A DNA stretch of 35,239 nt. It comes from CAZXCK01 sp964639225. GTDB taxonomy: Bacteria; Chloroflexota; Anaerolineae; Aggregatilineales; Phototrophicaceae. The notes under the pieces are model-generated. The model did not search any database, was not told where the DNA came from, and saw nothing but the letters and a program-made list of their open reading frames with translations. The DNA is taken from assembly GCA_964639225.1 (NCBI GenBank), contig CAZXCK010000028.1, forward strand, positions 1-35,239. The letters are read 5' to 3'. Positions within the stretch are counted from its first letter, which is position 1; each line of letters starts with the position of its first letter. This document shows positions 16,304 through 24,410 of the stretch, piece after piece. A program made the translations under genes and the position numbers.

Positions 16304-16552
16304 TGCACCTCATCACTAGCTGACCGGCCCCAACAAGTGGAGCGGGCCAATATAACTGCTCGCATGTCGTCTCGATTATATCATGTCTGTAGCACTCACC
16401 AAGTCTGTGAATGCTGGCCAGCGTGGGGTTATCGTTGGGTAGCGCTGCTGCTTTCGTGGTATTCGTTGAGTGAGATGCCGGAAATTCAATCGTGAAACCC
16501 GGCTTTGTTGCGTTTATACTTAGACGCGATTGTAGTGGAAGAAAGCTGACGT
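16304..16552. other. Divergent intergenic gap, nothing firm
   Basis: This 249-bp stretch separates the Uma2 gene from the C39-like gene. It holds a TATACT (16515-16520) at a plausible distance from the downstream start, but without a -35 partner. A short GGCCC/GGGCC inverted pair lies near 16324-16349. No ORF, tRNA or clear regulatory element is seen. Confidence 0.5.
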
Positions 16553-18169
16553 ATGACTGATAGAGACGATACTGCCATCAACCTGGGTTACGAGCCGCCG
16601 CTTGACCCGGACGACACCCAACCCAGACGTTCGATTGATCCACAGCCAGGCCCGCTGCTCAATGATGCTTACGACGACGATGGTCTGCAGGCTCCGCCTC
16701 GTATTCTGGTGTGGGGGGCTGTCGGCCTGTTCATCCTGGGGATTGTGGGAACAGTCGCCGGTGTGCTGGTTTTTCGTGAAGTGCTGACACCTGGGCAGCA
16801 GGCGCGCATTATCGGTGTTGCGCCCTTTATGGAGTCTTTCCTGCCGCCGCGACCCGCCCCAGGCGACACACTGCCGACTGCCGGTCCGGTGGATGCTGGC
16901 GCTGCCGAAGGGTTGCTGACTTCGCCGCTCAACCTGAACAGCGATGAACCCGCCACCGATGATGAGGGCAGCGCGTCCGATTCGGAGGGTGAGGCGTTGG
17001 GAGACCCCGAAGCGGCTGATGCCGGTTCCATTCTGGTGCCGACGGCGACCCCTACGCCGACCGAAGCGCCCACCGAAGCCCCGACTGTCGAAGTGCCGCC
17101 CACCCAAGCCCCAGCAGAGCCGGAAGCCGCGTCCGAGCCGGAACCGGCGGTTGCGCAGCCAGAGCAGCCCGCCACCAGTGAAGATACGGTTGTAGTGGCG
17201 TCTGCTCCACAGCAGCAGTGGCCGCTGACGGCGCGTAACTTCGGTTTTACACACGCCCAGCAGACCTGGAACAACTGCGGACCGGCCAACATCACGATGG
17301 CCCTGAGCTATTACGGCTGGACGCGAGATCAGGCGTATGCCGCCCAGTATCTCAAGCCCAGCCGCGAGGATAAGAATGTCAGTCCGCACGAGCTGGTGGA
17401 CTTCGTGAATACGCAGACCGATGTGCGCGCGCTGGCTCGTATGGGCGGCGATCTGGATCTGCTGCGCACGCTGGTCGCCAATGAATTCCCTGTCATCATC
17501 GAGCGTAGTTTCACGCCCGAAGGCTACGACTGGACCGGCCACTACCAGACGGTCGTCGGTTATGACGACACCATCCGCGAGTTTTACGTCTATGACAGCT
17601 TCCTGGGCACGGGCGGCAACGGCGCTGGCATCACGGAGACCTATCGCGCGCTGGATGAAAACTGGAAAGCCTTCAACCGCATTTTCATCGTGATCTACGA
17701 ACCCGCCCGCGAAGCGCGGCTGCGCCAGCTTCTGGGCGATCTGGCGAACCCGCTGGATGCCGCCGCGCACGCCTTCGACGTGGCCCAGCAGGAAGCTCGT
17801 GCCAATCCGCAGGATGCTTTCGCCTGGTTCAACATGGGCACGTCGCTCACCGAACTGGGCCGCTACGAAGAGGCGACTGTGGCCTTTGACCAGGCGTTTA
17901 ACCTGGGCGTCCCCTGGCGCATGCTGTGGTACCAGTTTGGCCCGTTTGAAGCCTACTACGAGACCGGGCGTTATACGGACGTATTGAGCTACGTCGAGAC
18001 GAACCTGGGTAACGGCGGCGAATGGGTCGAGGAGACGTACTACTGGCAGGGGCGTGTTCTGGCCGCTCAGGGTCGCACCAACGAGGCGCAGTCGGCGTTC
18101 CGTACCGCGTTGAACCGTAACCGCCTGTTTGAAGATGCCCGCCGCACGCTGGACGCGCTGGGCGGCTGA
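16553..18169 (+). CDS. Membrane-anchored C39-like cysteine peptidase with TPR tail
   Basis: A 538-residue protein. Residues 1-49 are charged and cytoplasmic, 50-75 are a membrane helix, and 76-225 form an acidic then Thr/Pro/Glu-rich linker (TPTPTEAPTEAPT). A papain-like Peptidase_C39_2 domain follows, with WNNCGPANITMAL (Cys242), GHYQTVVGYD (His330) and VYDSF (Asp348), a complete triad in the right order. Residues 400-538 are TPR-like helical repeats (FAWFNMGTSLTELGRYEEATVAFDQAF, split across two helices). It likely works outside the cell, cleaving or binding a peptide while the TPRs hold a partner. There is no adjacent ABC exporter or small peptide gene, so a bacteriocin-processing role is not supported. 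Confidence 0.88.
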   Translation: MTDRDDTAINLGYEPPLDPDDTQPRRSIDPQPGPLLNDAYDDDGLQAPPRILVWGAVGLFILGIVGTVAGVLVFREVLTPGQQARIIGVAPFMESFLPPRPAPGDTLPTAGPVDAGAAEGLLTSPLNLNSDEPATDDEGSASDSEGEALGDPEAADAGSILVPTATPTPTEAPTEAPTVEVPPTQAPAEPEAASEPEPAVAQPEQPATSEDTVVVASAPQQQWPLTARNFGFTHAQQTWNNCGPANITMALSYYGWTRDQAYAAQYLKPSREDKNVSPHELVDFVNTQTDVRALARMGGDLDLLRTLVANEFPVIIERSFTPEGYDWTGHYQTVVGYDDTIREFYVYDSFLGTGGNGAGITETYRALDENWKAFNRIFIVIYEPAREARLRQLLGDLANPLDAAAHAFDVAQQEARANPQDAFAWFNMGTSLTELGRYEEATVAFDQAFNLGVPWRMLWYQFGPFEAYYETGRYTDVLSYVETNLGNGGEWVEETYYWQGRVLAAQGRTNEAQSAFRTALNRNRLFEDARRTLDALGG

Positions 18170-18185
18170 TTTTTGCAACCACCCC

Positions 18186-18213
18186 GGCGACCGGGGCACA
18201 CGCTCCGGTCGCC
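18186..18213. other. Strong hairpin between the C39-like gene and murJ
   Basis: GGCGACCGG (18186-18194) and CCGGTCGCC (18205-18213) pair perfectly over nine bases with a ten-base loop. No U-tract follows, so it is a weak terminator at best. It may stabilise the upstream transcript end or reduce read-through into murJ. Confidence 0.5.
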
Positions 18214-18270
18214 TGTCTGACTGCTGGCTGCATCCACTCGAATGGCTGATTGCACCAAAGGAACATGCTC

Positions 18271-20016
18271 ATGACGACCCAACCGGACGCCGTCGATTTG
18301 CCGCAATCCAGTGAGGCGGCCCAGACTGCTGCTGAGAAAGCCGCTGGCATCGAACGGCGCAACCGGCATCTGGCCCGTTCAACGCTGATCGTCATGATCG
18401 CCTTTGGGGTTTCGAAAGGCATCAGCCTGGCGCAGACGGTCATCATCGCCAGTGTGTTCGGCGTTGGCTCCGAATGGGACGCCTTTGTGACCGCCAATCG
18501 CATCCCGGAGCTGATCTTCACGCTGATTGCTGGTGGCGCGCTGGCCCATGCCTTTATTCCCATTTTCAGCAGCTATCTGGCCCGCGAAGATTATAACGGC
18601 GCGTGGCGCACCGCCAGCCATGTCATCAATTTCATCTTCACCGTTACCGCGACGGTGAGCGTTTTTGTGTTTTTCACCGCGCCCTGGTGGGTGGCCAACG
18701 TCGCCGCGCCCGGCTTTGACGCCGCCGGGCAGGCTCAGACGGTCGAGTTGATGCGTATCCTGCTCCTCAGCACGATGATTTTTTCCGTAAGCGGCATCGT
18801 GATGGGCATCCTGCAGAGCCATAATCATTTTCTGCTGCCGGCGCTGGCGCCCATCATGTTTGACGTGGGCATCCTGTTCGGTGTGGTTTTCCTGCTGGGG
18901 CCGTTCGGCGTGCATGGGCTGGCCCTGGGCGCGGTGCTGGGTGCCGGGCTGCATCTGGGTATTCAGGTGCCGGGGCTGATTCGTTTTCGTGCCCGCTGGA
19001 CTCCGGAACTGGGCATACGGAATCCGGTGCTGTGGCGCATCATCCGGTTGATGCTGCCGCGCGTGGCCGGCCTGGGCGTGTTCAGCATCAACTTCCTGAT
19101 TATGAACAATATTGCTTCGCGCCTGGGGACAGGCTCCGTCAGCGCGCTGGACTGGGGCTGGCGCCTGATGCAGATTCCGCAGACGCTGGTCGGCACGGCG
19201 ATGGGCACGGTCATCTTCCCGACGATGGCCGCCCTCAGCGAGTTAGGCGATGTGGATGGCAAGCGTAACGCCATGTCGGGCGCGCTGCGCTTTATCATGA
19301 TTGCCAGCATCCCGGCTACCGTCGGCCTGATCTTCGTCGGTAGGCCGCTTATCAGCCTGCTGGAACGCGGCGCGTTCGATGCGTCGGCCTCGGCGCTGGT
19401 GTACAGCACGCTCCAGTTCTTCGCGTTAGGTCTCATCGTCCATTCTGCGCTGGAAGTCATCGCCCGCAGCTTCTACGCCGATAAGGACACGCTTACGCCG
19501 CTGTATGCGGCCATTGGCGGCGCGACGATCAATCTGGTGGGGTCGATTGTGTTCAGTAACGTGCTGGCCGCCGAGCAGTTTCTGGTGCAGTCGTATATGC
19601 TGCGTCCGTTTGACATTCCACTAATGCTGGACCCGGTTCAGGCGGCGGGCAACGTGAGCGGTCTGGCGCTGGCCAATTCGCTGGGCGTGATGTTCGAGGT
19701 GGGCTTTCTGCTGGTAATTCTGCGCCGGCGCTGGGAAGGCATCAACGAGAACGCGCTGGCGCGCACCGTCGCCAAGACGCTGGCTGCCAGCCTGGTGATG
19801 GCGGTCGTCATCGTCGTCATCAATGGTGCCTGGCACACGCTGGGCCTCAGCGAGCGCGGGCTGATGTTCACCATCATTCAGGTGATTGTAGAGACGGGCG
19901 CGGGCCTGCTCACGTTTGTTCTGGTGGCTTTCGCGCTGCGCATGGAAGAGCTGGGCATGCTGCTGAACATGTTGTTGCGCCGCAGGCGCGTTGATCCTTC
20001 CGCGCTGCCTACCTGA
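18271..20016 (+). CDS. murJ: Lipid II flippase MurJ (MviN family)
   Basis: A 581-residue protein. The ATG at 18271 is chosen because AAGGAAC lies eight bases upstream; an in-frame TTG at 18250 and ATG at 18265 are worse placed. After a 30-residue polar tail come about 14 membrane helices of the MOP/MATE type. MurJ motifs include GVSKGISLAQTVIIASVFGVG, split over helix 1, the amphipathic ANRIPELIFTLIAGGALAHAFIPIFS, and GVMFEVGFLLVILRRR late on. It moves lipid II across the cytoplasmic membrane for the SEDS/PBP enzymes. In mycobacteria MurJ is a phospho-partner of FhaA, whose relative lies 9 kb upstream here. Confidence 0.93.
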   Translation: MTTQPDAVDLPQSSEAAQTAAEKAAGIERRNRHLARSTLIVMIAFGVSKGISLAQTVIIASVFGVGSEWDAFVTANRIPELIFTLIAGGALAHAFIPIFSSYLAREDYNGAWRTASHVINFIFTVTATVSVFVFFTAPWWVANVAAPGFDAAGQAQTVELMRILLLSTMIFSVSGIVMGILQSHNHFLLPALAPIMFDVGILFGVVFLLGPFGVHGLALGAVLGAGLHLGIQVPGLIRFRARWTPELGIRNPVLWRIIRLMLPRVAGLGVFSINFLIMNNIASRLGTGSVSALDWGWRLMQIPQTLVGTAMGTVIFPTMAALSELGDVDGKRNAMSGALRFIMIASIPATVGLIFVGRPLISLLERGAFDASASALVYSTLQFFALGLIVHSALEVIARSFYADKDTLTPLYAAIGGATINLVGSIVFSNVLAAEQFLVQSYMLRPFDIPLMLDPVQAAGNVSGLALANSLGVMFEVGFLLVILRRRWEGINENALARTVAKTLAASLVMAVVIVVINGAWHTLGLSERGLMFTIIQVIVETGAGLLTFVLVAFALRMEELGMLLNMLLRRRRVDPSALPT

Positions 20017-20047
20017 ACCGGCAGCGACAAACCGAAAGGCAAAACCT

Positions 20048-20689
20048 ATGACGATTGAGATCAAATCGCTCACGCTGGGCATGGTCGCTACCAACTGCTA
20101 CCTTGTCGGCGACACCGAGACGGGTGAGGCGCTGGTTATTGATCCAGTGGACCGCGCTGACATCATCTTCCAGGCCGCCGAGGAATCCGGCTGGTCGATT
20201 AAGCTTATTCTGGCGACGCACGGCCATTTCGACCATGTGCTGGCCAGCAAGGAACTCAAAGAAAAGACCGGCGCGCCGTTTTATATCCATGCGGCGGATA
20301 CCCTGTTCCTGGATGCGCTGCCGCAGATCGGCATCCAGTACACCGGCCAGCCTTTCCCGCAAGCCGCCAAACCGGATCGCCTGCTTACTGACGAGCCGGA
20401 AATCATCGAACTGGGCGCTATCCGCCTGGAGACGCTATTCACGCCCGGTCATGCGCCGGGGCACATCAGCTTTTATATGCGCGAGCATCAGGTCGTTTTC
20501 AGCGGCGACTGCCTGTTCGCCGGCAGCATCGGACGCACCGATTTACCCGGCGCTGATCACGACCAGCTCATGCGCTCCATCCGCGACAAACTGCTGCCGC
20601 TGGGCGACGATGTGCAGGTGCTGCCCGGCCACATGGAGATGACCACCATCGGCCAGGAACGGCGTACTAATCCATTTCTAACGCGCTAA
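20048..20689 (+). CDS. Glyoxalase II-like metallo-beta-lactamase-fold hydrolase
   Basis: A 213-residue protein from the ATG at 20048 (AAAGG upstream; the frame is open further back but lies inside murJ). Its metal sites are THGHFDH, TPGHAPGH and FSGDCLFAGSIGRTDLPG, with PGHMEMTTIGQER at the end. This is the small GloB2/YcbL-type layout without the C-terminal domain of classical glyoxalase II. It probably hydrolyses a thioester such as S-lactoylglutathione or a related thiol ester. Which thiol is used is not shown. Confidence 0.9.
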   Translation: MTIEIKSLTLGMVATNCYLVGDTETGEALVIDPVDRADIIFQAAEESGWSIKLILATHGHFDHVLASKELKEKTGAPFYIHAADTLFLDALPQIGIQYTGQPFPQAAKPDRLLTDEPEIIELGAIRLETLFTPGHAPGHISFYMREHQVVFSGDCLFAGSIGRTDLPGADHDQLMRSIRDKLLPLGDDVQVLPGHMEMTTIGQERRTNPFLTR

Positions 20690-20722
20690 GTTCATCAAAA
20701 AATGGGATCATGTGGGCGTCGT

Positions 20723-20730
20723 GTTATAAT
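20723..20730 (+). promoter_or_regulatory. Extended -10 promoter before the thioredoxin gene
   Basis: A perfect TATAAT (20725-20730) preceded by TGT, the extended -10 pattern (TG at 20722-20723). No -35 match is seen. The start would be near 20737, leaving a leader of about 50 bases with AAGGAAAC before the GTG at 20788. Confidence 0.55.
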
Positions 20731-20787
20731 CTGAGCGTATGATACAGGTGGTCGGTTACGGTCCGGTGCAACAAGGAAACTCAGCCG

Positions 20788-21276
20788 GTGAACATCCTCA
20801 ACCAGTATTCCTATCCCCTCATCGCTTTGGGTGTGATGGTTGTCGTGTATCTCATCACGCGGCGACAACTGCGCCAGAGCTGGCCGGTGACAGTCGGCGT
20901 GCAGGGAGTGATTGCGCTGGCGTTTGTGGCCGGTTTCCTGCTGCTGCGTCCTGGCCTGTCTGGCGTCACCGATGCTGACGCGGCCCTGGAATCGGTGGGC
21001 AACGGGCGTCCGACGTTTGTCGAGTTCTTCAGCAGTTATTGCAGCGGCTGTCTGGCGTTTAATCCCATCGTCAACGAGATCGAAAGCGATATTCAGGACG
21101 AATACAACGTCCTGCGCATCGACATCCACAGTGATGCCGGTCGAACGCTGCGCCCGGCTTTAGGCTTTTCGTTTACGCCGGAGTTCGTCCTGTATGACCC
21201 GGCTGGCAATGAAGTGTGGCGCGATCATATCCCACCCACCACCGCGCAGATCGAATCCGCCAGGCAGTCCGGTTAA
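20788..21276 (+). CDS. Membrane-anchored thioredoxin-domain protein
   Basis: A 162-residue protein with a GTG start behind AAGGAAAC. Two membrane helices (about 9-24 and 33-54) precede a thioredoxin fold (about 62-155). The active site is YCSGC (Cys85 and Cys88), with a Ser-Gly pair in place of the common Gly-Pro, and FTPEFVLYD supplies the cis-proline. With the domain after two helices, it would lie on the same side as the N-terminus. It may reduce or oxidise envelope protein thiols. Stop and next start are three bases apart, so it is cotranscribed with the metalloenzyme gene. Confidence 0.88.
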   Translation: MNILNQYSYPLIALGVMVVVYLITRRQLRQSWPVTVGVQGVIALAFVAGFLLLRPGLSGVTDADAALESVGNGRPTFVEFFSSYCSGCLAFNPIVNEIESDIQDEYNVLRIDIHSDAGRTLRPALGFSFTPEFVLYDPAGNEVWRDHIPPTTAQIESARQSG

Positions 21277-21279
21277 ACG

Positions 21280-22188
21280 GTGCATATTCTGCTGATTTTC
21301 CTCGACGGGGTGGGGCTGGGCGCAGATGACCTCGCCGCCAATCCGTTCGCGGCGGCGGACCTGCCCACGCTGCGCCGGCTCGCCGGGGGTGCGCGCTGGC
21401 TCAACTCGGCCAGCACATACCATGATGAAAACCTGCGCTTCATGCCGCTGGACCCGCGCCTGGGTGTGCCGGGCCGCCCGCAGAGTGGCACCGGGCAGGC
21501 GGCGATTGTCACCGGGCGCAACGTGCCGGCCATCATCGGCAGGCATTACGGCCCCAAACCCGACGCCGACACGCGCCAGATTCTGGATGAAGGCAACCTC
21601 TTTCGCCAGCTCGTGGACGCCGGACGCAGCGCCGCGCTGCTCGAAGCCTACCCGCCGCGCTGGCATCGGGGCATCGACAGCGGCAAACACCTGCCGTCGA
21701 GCTACCAGTACGCGACTCGCAGCGCCGGTCTGCGCTTCATGACTGCCGACGATCTGCGGGCCGGGCGTGCCCTCAGCGGCGACTGGACCGCTGAGGCATG
21801 GCGTACACAGCTCGGCTTCCCGGATATGCCGGTCCTCACTCCGCACCAGGCAGGTCGCCGTCTGGTCGAAATCAGCCGGAGTTATGACTTCAGCTTCTTC
21901 TCGCACTGGATCACGGATGTAATCGGCCATCGTGGTTCGCTGGAGCAGGCCGTCGAACTGCTGACGACGTTCGACGCGGTGATGGCCGGCGTGCTTGAGG
22001 AGTGGGACGCCGACGAAGGGCTGGTTATCATCACCAGCGATCACGGCAACATCGAGGATTTGTCGCACGGCAAACACACTGAAAACGACGTGCCCGGCGT
22101 GGTCATCGGCAGCCAGCACGCTGCTTTTGCCGGGGCGCAATCCCTGGCCGACCTCGCGCCGCGCATCGCCGATCTGCTGCTGGCTTAG
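21280..22188 (+). CDS. Alkaline-phosphatase-superfamily metalloenzyme
   Basis: A 302-residue protein with a GTG start three bases after the thioredoxin stop. The superfamily metal ligands are clear: LIFLDGVGLG (Asp9), QSGTGQAAIVTG where the Ser/Thr nucleophile lies, HWITDVIGHRG (Asp, His), ITSDHGNIED (Asp-His) and GKHTEND (His). The order is that of phosphoglycerate mutase and phosphopentomutase, but the protein is shorter than both and lacks the large inserted domain of iPGM. It is probably a phosphohydrolase or phosphomutase. No substrate can be given. Its TAG overlaps the stop codon of the convergent permease gene. Confidence 0.85.
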   Translation: MHILLIFLDGVGLGADDLAANPFAAADLPTLRRLAGGARWLNSASTYHDENLRFMPLDPRLGVPGRPQSGTGQAAIVTGRNVPAIIGRHYGPKPDADTRQILDEGNLFRQLVDAGRSAALLEAYPPRWHRGIDSGKHLPSSYQYATRSAGLRFMTADDLRAGRALSGDWTAEAWRTQLGFPDMPVLTPHQAGRRLVEISRSYDFSFFSHWITDVIGHRGSLEQAVELLTTFDAVMAGVLEEWDADEGLVIITSDHGNIEDLSHGKHTENDVPGVVIGSQHAAFAGAQSLADLAPRIADLLLA

Positions 22189-23045
22189 TCGTGGCGATGC
22201 GTCAGATAGTGGCGTAACTGCGTGGCGGCGAAAACCAGGGCAAAGGCCGCCGTAATCGTCAGCACGATGGCCGGGCCGGTGGCGATCCCCAGGTGATACG
22301 ACAGGTAAATCCCCACCACGCCGCCCAGCGCGCCCAGCGTCGCCGAAATGAGCATCATATAATGCATACGATTGGCCAGCAGGCGAGCCGTCGCCGCCGG
22401 GGTGATGAGCATGGCCAGCATCAGCGCGATGCCGACAATGCGCAGGCTGGCGACGATGGTCACGGCGATGAGTACCAGCAGCAGCAGACGCAGCGCCTCT
22501 GACGGCAGCCGCAGCGACCGCGCCAGCGACTGGTCAAAGCTGATGAGCACCAATTCCTTGTATAAAATCAGGATCAGGCCCACCACCACCACGCTGCACG
22601 CCAGCATAATCTGAATATCGACGCTGGCGATTCCCAGGATGTTGCCAAACAGGATATGCACCAGGTCGCGGCCATAGGCACGCGAGTCGCTGCTGATGAT
22701 GGCGATGCCCAGGGCGAACATCGCCACGAATACGATACCGATGGCTGTGTCTTCTTTGAGGCGATCGCCGCGCGTCAGCCAGCCGATGCCCAGCGCAGAG
22801 CCAATGCCGGCGATCAGCCCACCCAGGAACAACGCGCCGCTGGCCGCGCCACCGGTGACGATGTAGGCGACAGCCACGCCGGGTAGAATGCTGTGCGCCA
22901 GCGCGTCCCCGAAGAAGGACATACCGCGCACTACCACAAAGGAGCCGATCACACCGCTGGTAATGCCCACCAGCACGGCGGCCATCATGGCGTTACGCAT
23001 AAACGTATATGTCATCGGCTGGATGAAAAACTCATACAGGTCCAT
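22185..23045 (-). CDS. Metal ABC transporter permease (ZnuB/MntC family)
   Basis: A 286-residue protein with eight or nine membrane helices. It shows the ABC-3 family pattern: FMRNAMMAAVLVGITSGVIGSF, split over helix 1, GMSFFGDALAHSILPGVAVAY and ALRIVGIALMLAMLITPAATARLL. This family carries zinc, manganese or iron chelates inward. The ATPase gene lies 50 bases upstream in the same operon. No substrate-binding lipoprotein gene is in the window, so it must be encoded elsewhere. The TAA overlaps the convergent stop codon of the metalloenzyme gene. Confidence 0.93.
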   Translation of the reverse strand: MDLYEFFIQPMTYTFMRNAMMAAVLVGITSGVIGSFVVVRGMSFFGDALAHSILPGVAVAYIVTGGAASGALFLGGLIAGIGSALGIGWLTRGDRLKEDTAIGIVFVAMFALGIAIISSDSRAYGRDLVHILFGNILGIASVDIQIMLACSVVVVGLILILYKELVLISFDQSLARSLRLPSEALRLLLLVLIAVTIVASLRIVGIALMLAMLITPAATARLLANRMHYMMLISATLGALGGVVGIYLSYHLGIATGPAIVLTITAAFALVFAATQLRHYLTHRHD

Positions 23046-23095
23046 CAGGTTGTCCCATTTTGGATGCAGGCAGGGCGGGGGACGCCCGGCAGGCT

Positions 23096-23920
23096 TTAGC
23101 TGTGGCTGTCGTTGACGATAATCGTCTGGCTGCCACTGCCCACCACGCTGACGCGGTCGCCGTAAGCCTGACGCAGATTATCCGGGGTGAACACGGCCTG
23201 CGGTTCGCCGTAGGCGATGACGCCGTTTTTGAGGATCAGCACACGGTCAAAACGTGAGGCCGCGTTGAGGTCGTGCGTCGCCAGCAGAATGGTGATACCC
23301 GCCTGTTTGAGCGCGTCCAGCGTTTCCATAATTTCCTGCTCGGCGGCCACGTCCACCCCGCTGAATGGCTCGTCGAGCAGCAGCACGTCGGTATCCTGTG
23401 CCAGCGCCCGTGCGATGAATACACGCCGCTTCTGGCCGCCGCTGAGTTCTCCGATCTGCCGGTGGCGGAAGGGTCGCATACCGACCTGATCCAGCGCCGC
23501 GTCGACGGCCTGGCGGTCGCTGCTGCGCGGCCAGCGCAGCCAGCCGATCTTGCGCGCGCGCCCCATCATCACCACATCCTCGACCGTCACCGGGAAGGAC
23601 CAGTCAATCGCTTCGTGCTGCGGTACGTAGGCCAGCATCCGGTGGCTGGTGCGGCAGTTCTCACCATGCAGCGAAATCTCCCCGGTGCTGTGTGGGATGA
23701 GTCCCACCAGCGCTTTGAACAGCGTGCTCTTACCGGCTCCGTTGGGGCCGATGATGGCGATATGCTGGCCGCGCTGCACGTCAAAGCTGACGTTTTCGAT
23801 GGCGCGCCGCTGGCCGGGATACCCCGCCGTGATACCGCGCACCGCCAGCGCCGGGCAGGTTTGCGCGTCGAGTTGCTGGTCTGGTTGAAGATAAAGCGGG
23901 TCGCTGACTCGTAATGCCAA
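23096..23920 (-). CDS. Metal ABC transporter ATP-binding protein (ZnuC/MntB family)
   Basis: About 274 residues. Walker A is GPNGAGKST, the signature LSGGQKRRVFIARAL, Walker B DVLLLDEPFSGVD, and the H-loop lies in LLATHDLN. The Q-loop region reads YVPQHEAIDW, typical of manganese/zinc ATPases. I place the start at TTG 23920, because GAGG lies eight bases upstream and the same GAGGTGAA-TTG arrangement starts the YfhO gene. A GTG at 23929 is also in frame but sits directly on the ribosome-binding site. It powers the permease encoded next. Promoter and operator are at 23941-23987. Confidence 0.92.
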   Translation of the reverse strand: MALRVSDPLYLQPDQQLDAQTCPALAVRGITAGYPGQRRAIENVSFDVQRGQHIAIIGPNGAGKSTLFKALVGLIPHSTGEISLHGENCRTSHRMLAYVPQHEAIDWSFPVTVEDVVMMGRARKIGWLRWPRSSDRQAVDAALDQVGMRPFRHRQIGELSGGQKRRVFIARALAQDTDVLLLDEPFSGVDVAAEQEIMETLDALKQAGITILLATHDLNAASRFDRVLILKNGVIAYGEPQAVFTPDNLRQAYGDRVSVVGSGSQTIIVNDSHS

Positions 23921-23940
23921 GTGATTCACCTCATCGCAAG

Positions 23941-23955
23941 TGATACGTCATATCA
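23941..23955. promoter_or_regulatory. Fur-family-like operator of the metal transporter
   Basis: TGATACGTCATATCA is a 7-1-7 inverted repeat with one mismatch, the form used by Fur, Zur and PerR (compare TGATAATnATTATCA). It spans the predicted transcription start near 23952, so a bound repressor would block initiation. Zinc or manganese control by a Zur/Mur-type protein is an inference; no regulator gene is in the window. Confidence 0.6.
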
Positions 23956-23958
23956 ATC

Positions 23959-23987
23959 ATGATGGCACGTCCGGCGGTACTTGTCAA
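23959..23987 (-). promoter_or_regulatory. Promoter of the metal ABC operon
   Basis: On the minus strand, a perfect TTGACA (23982-23987), a 17-base spacer, and CATCAT (23959-23964), four of six in the -10 box. Predicted start is about 23952, within the Fur-family-like palindrome. Confidence 0.6.
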
Positions 23988-24057
23988 TGGCGGCTGCGTG
24001 CGCGGGGCGCGGATTTTTCGGCTGCGTCAGGCGGTAAGAATAGAATTGTTCATGCAA

Positions 24058-24086
24058 TTGTCTGATACGCTATTGTGAACTAAAAT
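24058..24086 (+). promoter_or_regulatory. Promoter of the small membrane protein gene
   Basis: TTGTCT (24058-24063), a 17-base spacer and TAAAAT (24081-24086). The predicted start near 24093 leaves about 20 bases before the ATG at 24114. Confidence 0.5.
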
Positions 24087-24113
24087 AACAAAATCGTATC
24101 GTTTGCAACAGGG

Positions 24114-24374
24114 ATGATGGTGGTGTTTGATAGCGTAGACTTCTATGATCTGTTACCTGTAATTTTCATTGGTGGTATGCTACTCGTGTTCGTTCGGTCC
24201 AGCATGAAAACAGGCATGACGCACTCCAGGACGGCGTTTCTCTTCGTGACGACTGCGATTATGGCATTCTACCTTTTCGGAGACCGTGAGGCTCTGTTCC
24301 AGACGCAGGTTTTGCCAATCGTGGTGCTGGTTAGCGGGCTGGCGCTCATGGTGATCAGGCGAGTGTCAGGATAG
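24114..24374 (+). CDS. Small membrane protein, unrecognised
   Basis: An 86-residue protein. Two or three hydrophobic segments (about 12-27, 42-56 and 66-80) are separated by short charged turns, and the C-terminus is basic (IRRVSG). A promoter fits 30 to 60 bases upstream, and ACAGGG is a modest ribosome site; a second ATG follows directly at 24117. The gene is divergent from the metal transporter and just left of the MITE-like element. I recognise no family. Coding status is supported by hydrophobic periodicity and the promoter, but the gene is short and could be lineage-specific. Confidence 0.5.
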   Translation: MMVVFDSVDFYDLLPVIFIGGMLLVFVRSSMKTGMTHSRTAFLFVTTAIMAFYLFGDREALFQTQVLPIVVLVSGLALMVIRRVSG

Positions 24375-24410
24375 CCGCACGGGTCTCGACCAGGCCGAAA
24401 GCAAAGTCTG

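Noticed and set aside
16553..18169. Bacteriocin-processing C39 peptidase
   Set aside because: There is no ABC exporter domain, no nearby leader peptide with a double-glycine site and no immunity gene. The C39_2 domain with TPRs points to another use.
16520..18199. A 559-codon open frame on the minus strand
   Set aside because: It lies opposite the C39-like/TPR gene, whose plus-strand protein has clear domains and a ribosome site. The minus-strand translation has no recognisable domain and is Arg/Gly/His-rich, as expected from a GC-rich complement.
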